Shown piece after piece: positions 1 through 5,776 of a stretch of 5,776 nt of DNA. This stretch comes from an uncultured bacterium (lineage in GTDB: Bacteria > Bacteroidota > Bacteroidia > Bacteroidales > Paludibacteraceae): the NCBI GenBank assembly GCA_946183755.1, contig CAMHCZ010000114.1, positions 1-5,776 on the forward strand, given 5' to 3'. The notes beneath the pieces are model-generated. The model was not told the DNA's origin, ran no database searches, and was given only the letters and a program-made list of their open reading frames with translations. The position numbers were made by a program, and so were the translations under genes. Numbering within the stretch: the first letter of the stretch is position 1; every line of letters begins with the position of its first letter.

Positions 1-590
1 ATTACAACAATCAGAACCACGACTATAACGAAGCCGACCAACACGATAACAAGCACATATTTCATATCCCAAAGATTCCTGGTTTTTGCTTTTACGTGAG
101 TTTTCGCATGGCTCTTGACAAGCGATATGCACTCGTCCACCGCACTGTTTATTCCCACATAAACATCACCCTGACGGAAATAAGGGATCATCTTGTCGCT
201 GATAATCTTATCGACATCTGTGACATACGATGCCATGCCGTAGCCGGTACGCATCGTGACGTCCTCTTTTGACTCTATGGTCAGAGGCTTATAGACAATA
301 ACGATGCTTTTGCCATTCTGACCAATACCCCAGCCCTCGCGCAAACGGTCGGCAAAAGCCTCGATGTCGTAGCCGTGCAAGTCAGTCGTAGTGTAAACCA
401 AAACCTGCACCGAGGTCTCCATGAGGAATGTCTGAAACTTCGATGTCAGCGCAGTACGCTGCTGCTGAGTGAACATCTCTGCCTTGTCGCAGACAAATGT
501 CCGGTCGAAAGGGCGCTTGAACACATCGTCCTGAGCCGACGCCGCTACAAATGCGAGAAACAGACTTAGGATAAATATCGCACGCTTCAT
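1..590 (-). CDS. TPM-domain (YgcG-like) membrane-anchored envelope protein, 3' end cut by window edge
   Basis: Reading from the ATG at 588-590, the frame stays open for 196 codons to the left edge, so the C-terminus is missing. Residues 1-19 form a Sec signal peptide (MKRAIFILSLFLAFVAASA) with likely cleavage at ASA|Q. Residues about 28-160 match the TPM domain (Pfam TPM_phosphatase). The family's central motif appears as RTGYGMASYVTD (114-125) and its later motif as PYFRQGDVYVGI (136-147). Residues about 177-196 are a hydrophobic membrane segment made almost entirely of V, L and I. The predicted topology is an exported TPM domain held in the inner membrane by this helix. TPM proteins have been linked to membrane-protein or photosystem maintenance and to weak phosphatase activity, but the bacterial role is poorly defined and I assign none. 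The gene starts 33 nt after the TerB/J-domain gene with no visible promoter or terminator between them, so co-transcription is likely. No Shine-Dalgarno is seen. Confidence 0.85.
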   Translation of the reverse strand, partial: MKRAIFILSLFLAFVAASAQDDVFKRPFDRTFVCDKAEMFTQQQRTALTSKFQTFLMETSVQVLVYTTTDLHGYDIEAFADRLREGWGIGQNGKSIVIVYKPLTIESKEDVTMRTGYGMASYVTDVDKIISDKMIPYFRQGDVYVGINSAVDECISLVKSHAKTHVKAKTRNLWDMKYVLVIVLVGFVIVVVLIVV

Positions 591-623
591 CTTGTACAAC
601 AATTAATGGTTTTTGGATTATGA

Positions 624-1379
624 TCACGCCATTCCACGTTCTGCTTTTATGGCGTTGTATGCCTCGTTGACGGCTCGGAACTTCTCGGTCGCCTTTTTCT
701 TGACCTCGTCGCCCATGGTGTTCACTTTGTCCGGATGATATTTCATAGCCATGCGGCGATAAGCCTTCTTCACCTCGTCGTCGGTGGCCGAACGGCTAAT
801 CTCGAGCACGCCGTAAGCCCAGTCGGCGCTCTTGGCCTTGGTCTTGCTGAACATTGACGCTATGGACGTGTAGTCGGCATCGCTTATGCCCATTGCCGAA
901 GCCACCCTCTTGATGAGGAGTATCTCTGGCTGCGAGACGTCATTGTCGGCGTTGGCTATGTCGAACATCAGATGGAGCATCTCCAGACGACCGGAATAAC
1001 TCAGATTCTGCGCTATCTGACGAGCTATGGGAATGACATCGTAGTTCTTCTTCAGCACATCGCGCAATATCAGAAGCGCATCCTTAGCCTTGCTTTCGCC
1101 ATAGGTGCTCAGCAGGAACGACTTAACCACATCGAGCTCCGACTTCAGCACCTTGCCGTCAGCCTTCATCACCGCAGCTATAAGCACTAGCAGCGATATG
1201 AGGAAATCGTTCGGCGCTGTCCGGCGGCTGTCGTATGAGCGTTTGGTGTCACCAGAACCAATCTTCGGAGCATCGCCCGCCTCAAAGAGCATCGTGCCTA
1301 TGATATACCCAACGACAGCGCCTATCGGTCCGCCCATGACGTAACCCAGTCCGCCAGTTATCCATTTGCCTATTCCCAT
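624..1379 (-). CDS. TerB and J-domain protein, DjlA-like membrane-anchored co-chaperone
   Basis: This 251-residue protein has three parts. Residues about 5-32 are a glycine-rich hydrophobic segment (GGLGYVMGGPIGAVVGYIIG) resembling the N-terminal membrane anchor of DjlA. Residues about 58-166 form a helical TerB-like domain with two acidic, metal-site-like stretches (KADGKVLKSELDVV near 72 and NADNDVSQPEILLIKRV near 144). Residues about 186-248 form a J domain with the HPD tripeptide at 215-217, which in this family stimulates the ATPase of DnaK/Hsp70. The order anchor, TerB, J is that of DjlA, so a membrane-located DnaK partner is likely; its client is unknown. I chose the ATG at 1377-1379. 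The frame extends to a TTG at 1421, but that extension would run through the terminator of the preceding gene, and the ATG gives the DjlA-like N-terminus. I see no clear TAnnTTTG promoter in the 88-nt gap upstream. The stop is TGA, and the TPM gene follows 33 nt later, probably in the same transcript. The name djlA is withheld because orthology was not tested. Confidence 0.88.
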   Translation of the reverse strand: MGIGKWITGGLGYVMGGPIGAVVGYIIGTMLFEAGDAPKIGSGDTKRSYDSRRTAPNDFLISLLVLIAAVMKADGKVLKSELDVVKSFLLSTYGESKAKDALLILRDVLKKNYDVIPIARQIAQNLSYSGRLEMLHLMFDIANADNDVSQPEILLIKRVASAMGISDADYTSIASMFSKTKAKSADWAYGVLEISRSATDDEVKKAYRRMAMKYHPDKVNTMGDEVKKKATEKFRAVNEAYNAIKAERGMA

Positions 1380-1400
1380 AAAAAACGTCTTTATTATTAC

Positions 1401-1445
1401 AAAAAAACCGGCAAGCAACAATCAATGTCCCTTCCCGGTCTTTTT
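1401..1445 (-). terminator. Rho-independent terminator of the branched-chain aminotransferase gene
   Basis: Read on the minus strand, AAAAAGACCGG (1435-1445) pairs with CCGGTTTTTTT (1401-1411). This is an 11-bp stem including one G-U wobble, with a further AAG/CTT pairing inside after a G-G mismatch. The 3' arm runs straight into seven T residues, the classic intrinsic-terminator layout. It lies 22 nt beyond the aminotransferase stop codon and separates that gene from the TerB/J-domain gene. The A-tract opposite the T-tract means it could in principle also act on transcripts from the other strand, but no plus-strand gene approaches it. Confidence 0.8.
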
Positions 1446-1467
1446 ATTTTGTCTTAGTACAAAAACT

Positions 1468-2481
1468 TTACTCTATGATAGTAACCCATCCGTGAGTGTC
1501 TGGCTCGTCGCCATACTGTATGCCACGCAGGTGGTGATACAGCTTGGTGCAAACAGGACCAGGCTCGCCGAAGTGGTATGTCTTGCCCACCTCGATGTCG
1601 TCAATCTTCTCGATTGGAGCGATAACAGCCGCTGTTCCGCATGCTCCAGCCTCATCGAATGTCTCAAGTTCCTCAACAGGAATCTGACGGCGCTCCACCT
1701 TCATTCCCATATCCTCGGCCAGCTGCATAAGGCTGCGGTTGGTTATGGATGGAAGGATTGAAGTTGACTTTGGTGTCACGTATGTATTATTCTTGATACC
1801 GAAGAAGTTGGCAGCGCCAGCCTCATCGATGTACTTCTTCTCCTTAGAGTCGAGATAGAACTCGCAGCTGTAGCCCAGGTCGTGAGCCTCCTTGTTGGCT
1901 CTCAGGGAAGCCGCGTAGTTGCCGCCCACCTTGAAGCATCCTGTGCCGAGCGGAGCAGCGCGGTCATACTGTCTGATTATGACATAAGGAGTAGCAGCGA
2001 AGCCACCCTTGAAGTATGGTCCTACTGGTGTTACAAACACGATGAATGTGTATTCTTTAGCTGGGTGTACACCTACCTGCGCGCCTGTGCCGATAAGCAC
2101 TGGACGGATGTAAAGTGTCGCGCCGCTCTCGTATGGAGGGAGGAATCTCTCGTTCAGTTTAACAACCTTCTTAACGGCAGCCTCGAACTTCTCTGTTGGA
2201 AGCTCTGGCATAAGTGTGCCGCGGCATGTTGACTGCATTCTTTCTGCATTGTCCTTGACACGGAACACACGGATCTTTCCGTCCTTGCCTCTGTATGCCT
2301 TCAAGCCCTCGAAACACTCCTGTCCATAATGCAGACAAGTCGCAGCCATGTGCATGTTTATATATTCACTTGATGAGATCTCCATCTCACCCCACTTGCC
2401 GTCACGATAAGTATAACGTACGTTATAATCTGTCTTTCTGTAGCCAAAACCAATGTTTGACCAATCTAATTCCTCATTCAT
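1468..2481 (-). CDS. ilvE: Branched-chain amino-acid aminotransferase (fold-type IV PLP enzyme)
   Basis: The 337-residue product is full length for the long branched-chain aminotransferase type. It transfers the amino group between glutamate and the 2-oxo acids of leucine, isoleucine and valine: the last step of their synthesis and the first of their breakdown, in the cytoplasm. Visible signatures are GQECFEGLKAYR (53-64), RPVLIGTG (126-133), GCFKVGGNYA (181-190) with the PLP-binding lysine at K184, EAGAANFFG (220-228), ILPSITNRSLMQLAEDMG (242-259) and EAGACGTAAVIAPI (277-290). The CXXC redox motif of the human mitochondrial enzyme is not seen. I chose the ATG at 2479-2481, giving MNEELDW; the frame extends to a TTG at 2523 whose 14 added residues overlap the upstream promoter and terminator region and match nothing in the family. 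The gene seems monocistronic: a terminator of the preceding gene and a TAnnTTTG element lie upstream, and its own terminator follows. Confidence 0.96.
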   Translation of the reverse strand: MNEELDWSNIGFGYRKTDYNVRYTYRDGKWGEMEISSSEYINMHMAATCLHYGQECFEGLKAYRGKDGKIRVFRVKDNAERMQSTCRGTLMPELPTEKFEAAVKKVVKLNERFLPPYESGATLYIRPVLIGTGAQVGVHPAKEYTFIVFVTPVGPYFKGGFAATPYVIIRQYDRAAPLGTGCFKVGGNYAASLRANKEAHDLGYSCEFYLDSKEKKYIDEAGAANFFGIKNNTYVTPKSTSILPSITNRSLMQLAEDMGMKVERRQIPVEELETFDEAGACGTAAVIAPIEKIDDIEVGKTYHFGEPGPVCTKLYHHLRGIQYGDEPDTHGWVTIIE

Positions 2482-2510
2482 TGATATGCTGTTTTTTTTA
2501 ATCGTAAGCA

Positions 2511-2518
2511 CAAATCTA
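2511..2518 (-). promoter_or_regulatory. Candidate Bacteroidota -7 promoter element (TAGATTTG) for ilvE
   Basis: On the minus strand the octamer TAGATTTG matches the Bacteroidota -7 consensus TAnnTTTG exactly. It begins 37 nt upstream of the ilvE ATG, which would leave a 5' leader of roughly 20-25 nt. No TTTG box is present at the usual 19-21 nt spacing upstream; that region (about 2538-2543) falls in the loop of the preceding terminator and reads AGGAAC. The position just behind a terminator and ahead of a gene supports it, while the missing -33 box lowers confidence. Confidence 0.45.
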
Positions 2519-2521
2519 CAC

Positions 2522-2559
2522 AAAAAGCGCCGTCATTGTTCCTTTACGACACGCTTTTT
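2522..2559 (-). terminator. Rho-independent terminator at the end of the lepB-wbqC-protease cluster
   Basis: On the minus strand, AAAAAGCG (2552-2559) pairs with CGCTTTTT (2522-2529). The stem continues through a U-G wobble, a bulged G and GTCGT/ATGAC, leaving a 9-nt loop at 2537-2545. The 3' arm ends in five T residues followed by G. The A-tract of the 5' arm starts inside the TAA stop codon (2559-2561) of the protease gene, so terminator and coding end overlap by one base. The fold was judged by eye; no energy was calculated. Confidence 0.7.
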
Positions 2560-4682
2560 TATTCTGCGACCACCAACTTGCCAACAAAGGCGCCGTTTTC
2601 ACTTATAACTTTCAATACGTAAACGCCAGTCTGAAGACTTGAGACGTTTACGTCTATCTCTGATGTCTCGCTATACGCATGCAACGAAATCAACTTGCGT
2701 AAGTTCAAGTCATAAACCTCTATTTGGCATTTACCCAACGGCTCCTCGCCAGCGCTAAGCTTTACATTGCCGCTTTTTCGGCTGACAGGGTTTGGACTTA
2801 TCGACAAGCTTGCCTTCTTCACCATAGCCTCATTTGTTGACACTCTCGACGAGTTAGGACTCGTCACTGCGTCTATCCACACAACGTTCTGGGCGCTTCC
2901 TGCGTCGGTCAGGGTCTTCCACTCGTCGCTGACCTTGGCGTAAGCCACTGCCGATGGAGCCGCCGTCTGAGCTGCGTATGGCACGAACTGTCCGCTTGTG
3001 GAATACGCAACATAGAATTTACTGCCGACCGGCACCGGATTATCAAATCTTATATACGTATCGGAGTTTTTAATGCCAGTCTTGGCTGCGTATTTAAAAT
3101 AGCCCGAACTTACCACCCACTCCGCCGTGTTTGGCGTTGAAACACTGTGTGTGTAGATAGGCTCGGCATCCAGGTCATTGTAGATGTAAATCTCGTTCGG
3201 AAGATAGCTTGTCGATGCCACGACATAAACGCCGTACAGGTAACCCTCGCTTTCCGACGAGAATGCCTGCGCCACCATCGATGCCCCGTCAGGAGCCGAG
3301 AAGGTGTTGGTGAAAACATCTTCGGCAGTGAGGTTTGTCATGCGTCGGCACGAGTCAGCGCCGTAAGGATTTACACCGTCTAGCACCGTCAGAGATGTGT
3401 TGTCAGGATCGAGCCACGCCTTGAGCTGCTTGCCGGACTCGCTGTAGGTGTTCCAAGCAAGGTTCAGTTTCACAAACAAATCATTGGTTGGTACCGCACA
3501 TGTGGAACTGCCACCCGAAAGCACGCCGATGACTCTGTGATAATAGTCGAACAACGGCGCTCCTGACGAGCCGCCCTCTGTAGTGCCAATCTTCCAACGG
3601 CTAACGAGCCAGTGTCCGTCTGGATAAAGGCTGGAACCTGTACTGGAATCTTTGAATGTCGCTGTGGAAAGCGTGTTGACGGTCTTAGCAAGCCTCCTCA
3701 CAGTGCCAGAAGGATGATGAATGGCATAAGCCGGCACGTATGGATTTGTCGTGAGCGACCATCCTGCGTAATAAACACGAGCATCTCTCTCTGGCATGGA
3801 CGATAGCTCGGAAAGCGAGAAGTCCAAATCTGACGAAACCGCTCTGAGGTAAGGCACAACGCTGTAGGTCTCCATAGAGCCTCTGATGTCCGAATTGCCA
3901 AGCGGCGACGCGTAGTTGAAGTATATGACTGCTGTGTTTGCTTCTTCATTAGAACTGAGACAGTGACCTGCCGTCAGAAAGTAAGGACGGGTGTGGCCTG
4001 CCGCATTGTTCATCAACACTCCCGAACATGAGTAGGCACTCGAGCCTGAGGCATACAGCACAAGACCTACCGCCTGAGACATTGCCTCCAAATCGCCCAT
4101 GCCGTAGTCGCTGCAAGCGTCACTTGTCGATGAGTTCTGATAAGGCAAACGGCGGAAATCCTTGTAGCCCTGATTCACACGGCCAAGAGTCAGTTTGCGC
4201 GACGAGCTGCTGCGACCATTGGTCACAAGACTAACCTGTGCCTTTGCGCCGTCTATCACAGCTGTCGGCAGCACGCCAGACTCATGGTTGTCCGCCGATG
4301 TGTATGGACCGAGAAAAGCGCCATCCTCGCCAACGATGAAAAGCGTATCGCCCGGCAGCAAGTGGAATTTACTGAAATACAGGCTTATGTTTATGGCATT
4401 GCCAGCATCCACGTCATACGTCAGAATCTCCTTGCCGGACGGAGCCACAGTACGCTCCGCATAGTCCAAGAGCGAGATTTCAGCCTCCGTAGAGACAGCC
4501 ACTCTGAATGGCGCAAGCGTGGCGCGTTCGGCCGACGAGCGGAACATCGTCGCCACCTTGTGGCTGTTTCTCGCATCGTCCTCGGCCTGCAGCGAGTCTA
4601 TGTTAAGATCCGGCAGACGAAGCCCGGCTACGCTATACAGCGACATCGCCACTAAAAATGCTATTATTGTAAGTTTACGCAT
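2559..4682 (-). CDS. Secreted lysyl-endopeptidase-like serine protease with type IX secretion sorting tail
   Basis: The 707-residue product begins with a Sec signal peptide (residues 1-19, likely cut at SVA|G). A probable propeptide follows (about 20-185), containing FHLLPGDTLFIVGEDG and GPYTS, typical of Bacteroidota preproteases. A chymotrypsin-fold catalytic domain (about 186-438) resembles Achromobacter lysyl endopeptidase. Its triad is His240 in TAGHC, Asp287 in SDLDFSL and Ser373 in GGSSGAP. C219-C241 and C190-C395 match two of that enzyme's three disulfides, and GSSTCAVPTNDLF places Asp401 where the Lys-specificity aspartate should fall. A beta-rich region of unknown function spans about 440-620. 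Residues about 625-707 form a Por-type T9SS sorting domain (SISPNP, IEVYDLNLRKL, LQTGVYVLKV, ending GKLVVAE). The protein should reach the cell surface or medium via Sec then T9SS. The ATG lies 3 nt after the wbqC stop, suggesting translational coupling. Protease identity is firm; cleavage after lysine is inferred. Confidence 0.93.
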   Translation of the reverse strand: MRKLTIIAFLVAMSLYSVAGLRLPDLNIDSLQAEDDARNSHKVATMFRSSAERATLAPFRVAVSTEAEISLLDYAERTVAPSGKEILTYDVDAGNAINISLYFSKFHLLPGDTLFIVGEDGAFLGPYTSADNHESGVLPTAVIDGAKAQVSLVTNGRSSSSRKLTLGRVNQGYKDFRRLPYQNSSTSDACSDYGMGDLEAMSQAVGLVLYASGSSAYSCSGVLMNNAAGHTRPYFLTAGHCLSSNEEANTAVIYFNYASPLGNSDIRGSMETYSVVPYLRAVSSDLDFSLSELSSMPERDARVYYAGWSLTTNPYVPAYAIHHPSGTVRRLAKTVNTLSTATFKDSSTGSSLYPDGHWLVSRWKIGTTEGGSSGAPLFDYYHRVIGVLSGGSSTCAVPTNDLFVKLNLAWNTYSESGKQLKAWLDPDNTSLTVLDGVNPYGADSCRRMTNLTAEDVFTNTFSAPDGASMVAQAFSSESEGYLYGVYVVASTSYLPNEIYIYNDLDAEPIYTHSVSTPNTAEWVVSSGYFKYAAKTGIKNSDTYIRFDNPVPVGSKFYVAYSTSGQFVPYAAQTAAPSAVAYAKVSDEWKTLTDAGSAQNVVWIDAVTSPNSSRVSTNEAMVKKASLSISPNPVSRKSGNVKLSAGEEPLGKCQIEVYDLNLRKLISLHAYSETSEIDVNVSSLQTGVYVLKVISENGAFVGKLVVAE

Positions 4683-4685
4683 ATC

Positions 4686-5330
4686 CTATTGTTTTAAACT
4701 GTCTCTCAGGACTACTCGCGACTCCGGCCCGAGATTGAACAGCAAGTCCAAGATGCTCAGATTCGGCTGGAATCCGTATTTCTCCGAGAACACCTGATAA
4801 TATTCTTTCTGACAGAAATCATCCAAATGCGTCTTCGGCGTTATCTGATTTCTTAAGTCCAGTTCCACGGTCTGTGCCGGTATGTATGTCTCGCTGACGT
4901 TTATCATCACATCGTCCATCATCAGCAGCCTGTTGACTATGTCCATCGCCTCGGCGTTCAAATCGACAAGATAGTCAAATTTTCTCTCAAACAAGGGCTT
5001 TATGTCATCTTCGTAATACTCGAAGAACGGCGACATATTGTAAGCCGAGACGAGGCTCTGCCAATGCACATGCCTCCAGTTGTCGTCGTACGACACCTTC
5101 AGGTCCTTCATGGCAGCGTGGGTCAGGTCGGCATCATCGGACGACGACCGGCTCAGCGGCACTGTCAGCGCCATAACACCATTGGCTGAAAGGATGCTGC
5201 ACTTGTTTCTGTAGGAACGCTTGACGTAGTGCTCACCCACATCCACCGTCATGCCGCCGTACTTCATCATCACGCTGTAATACTCAATAGGCGCGAAATA
5301 CGACGAATATAGAACTGGCAGATTCTCCAT
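4686..5330 (-). CDS. WbqC-like family protein
   Basis: The 214-residue product matches the WbqC-like family (Pfam WbqC). Hallmarks are the N-terminal YFAPIEYYSVMMKYGG (11-26), then HYVKRSYRNKCSILSANG (34-51), the VPLSR strand, and the central DDNWRHVHWQSLVSAYNMSPFF (81-102). The family is known from O-antigen and polysaccharide gene clusters, but its reaction is not established and none is assigned here. No signal peptide or membrane helix is visible, so it is probably cytoplasmic. It starts 6 nt after the signal peptidase gene and ends 3 nt before the protease ATG, so all three are very likely one transcript. I recall a lepB-wbqC pairing as common in Bacteroidales chromosomes. The ATG at 5328-5330 has no clear Shine-Dalgarno. 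Confidence 0.88.
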   Translation of the reverse strand: MENLPVLYSSYFAPIEYYSVMMKYGGMTVDVGEHYVKRSYRNKCSILSANGVMALTVPLSRSSSDDADLTHAAMKDLKVSYDDNWRHVHWQSLVSAYNMSPFFEYYEDDIKPLFERKFDYLVDLNAEAMDIVNRLLMMDDVMINVSETYIPAQTVELDLRNQITPKTHLDDFCQKEYYQVFSEKYGFQPNLSILDLLFNLGPESRVVLRDSLKQ

Positions 5331-5336
5331 ATCACA

Positions 5337-5776
5337 CTACTCGCCTGCCGACTTGAAGAAACGGTCCCATCTTATCCAGCCGTCGAAGAGCCCCTTGTCT
5401 GGGTTAAGCGACAGCCACACGAACAGCGGCTTGCCCACGATATGGTCCTCCGGCACATAGCCCCAGATTCTGGAGTCGGCGGAGTTGTGGCGGTTGTCGC
5501 CCATCATCCAGTAGTAATCCATCTGGAACGTGTACTTGTCAGCCTTCTTGCCGTTGATGAACACCTCGCCGTTTCTCACCTCCAGCTTGTTGCCCTCGTA
5601 GTTTCTTATTATACGCTCGTAGAGTGGCAGGTTGTCCTTGTTTATAGCCACGGTCGCGCCTCTGGCCGGTATGTAGATTGGTCCGTAGTTGTCCACGGTC
5701 CATTCTCTGTTGTATCCGGCTGGGAATGTCGTTCCGCCGCCTCTTGTGAACTCCGCCACGTTAAGCTCGCGCACTT
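5337..5776 (-). CDS. lepB: Signal peptidase I, C-terminal part (5' end cut by window edge)
   Basis: This is the C-terminal 145 or so residues of signal peptidase I, which cleaves Sec signal peptides at the outer face of the inner membrane. The diagnostic box E is present as MMGDNRHNSADSRIWGYVP, followed by EDHIVGKPLFVWLS. Before it, GEVFINGKKADKYTF matches the beta-strand region that follows the catalytic lysine. The catalytic serine, the catalytic lysine and the N-terminal membrane anchor all lie beyond the right edge, so activity cannot be judged here. The frame is open to the edge; the GTG at 5772-5774 is an internal valine codon, not a start. The stretch between the missing lysine box and box E includes at least 90 residues, longer than in small enzymes of the family. 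The stop is TAG, and the WbqC-like gene begins 6 nt later. Confidence 0.93.
   Translation of the reverse strand, partial: VRELNVAEFTRGGGTTFPAGYNREWTVDNYGPIYIPARGATVAINKDNLPLYERIIRNYEGNKLEVRNGEVFINGKKADKYTFQMDYYWMMGDNRHNSADSRIWGYVPEDHIVGKPLFVWLSLNPDKGLFDGWIRWDRFFKSAGE

Noticed and set aside
382..627. 81-codon minus-strand frame over the TPM gene
   Set aside because: It is out of frame with the TPM protein, whose signal peptide and family motifs fix the true frame.
624..1379. Tellurite resistance function suggested by the TerB-like domain
   Set aside because: No other ter genes are present, and the anchor-TerB-J order points to a DjlA-like co-chaperone.
1380..1421. Upstream TTG start for the TerB/J-domain protein
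   Set aside because: The extension would encode 14 residues from inside the ilvE terminator hairpin; the ATG at 1379 gives the DjlA-like N-terminus.
1366..1761. 131-codon open frame on the plus strand across the ilvE 3' end
   Set aside because: It lies opposite the well-supported ilvE gene and runs through its terminator; the translation resembles no family and has no start context.
2482..2523. Upstream TTG start for ilvE
   Set aside because: The added residues overlap the promoter and terminator region and are absent from the family as I know it.
4195..4655. Overlapping plus-strand open frames (89 and 123 codons) opposite the protease gene
   Set aside because: Both are low-complexity, arginine- and serine-rich shadows of the protease reading frame, which has clear domains on the minus strand.
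5772..5774. GTG as the start of a short signal-peptidase protein
   Set aside because: The frame is open to the window edge and the missing N-terminal half carries the required catalytic residues, so this is an internal codon.

Overview
The window reads as ordinary chromosomal sequence from a member of the Bacteroidota, most likely the order Bacteroidales. The evidence is a protease ending in a type IX secretion (T9SS) sorting tail, a WbqC-family gene directly after signal peptidase I, a perfect TAnnTTTG promoter element, and start sites without clear Shine-Dalgarno sequences. All six genes lie on the minus strand, so transcription runs from high to low coordinates. Two are cut by the window edges.

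Layout in the direction of transcription. A tight three-gene cluster comes first: the 3' part of signal peptidase I (5337 to the right edge), a WbqC-like protein (4686-5330, 6 nt later), and a secreted lysyl-endopeptidase-like serine protease with a T9SS sorting tail (2559-4682, 3 nt later). It closes with a hairpin terminator whose A-tract begins in the protease stop codon. A branched-chain amino-acid aminotransferase follows (1468-2481), apparently alone, with a candidate promoter just behind that terminator and its own strong terminator at 1401-1445. Last comes a two-gene unit: a membrane-anchored TerB/J-domain protein (624-1379) and, 33 nt later, a TPM-domain protein with a signal peptide and a membrane anchor (590 to the left edge, 3' end missing).

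How the genes relate. In the first cluster, signal peptidase I is the enzyme expected to remove Sec signal peptides such as the one on the protease. The protease should then cross the outer membrane by T9SS. This is a plausible but unproven functional link. The aminotransferase belongs to leucine, isoleucine and valine metabolism and is unrelated to its neighbours. The J-domain and TPM proteins are both predicted envelope proteins and may act together, but nothing in the sequence fixes their function.

No stretch longer than about 90 bases lacks a gene. I found no tRNA, rRNA, CRISPR array, insertion sequence, attachment site or riboswitch, and no clearly undescribed system. The most notable items are the altered specificity-pocket signature of the protease and its very close coupling to lepB-wbqC.
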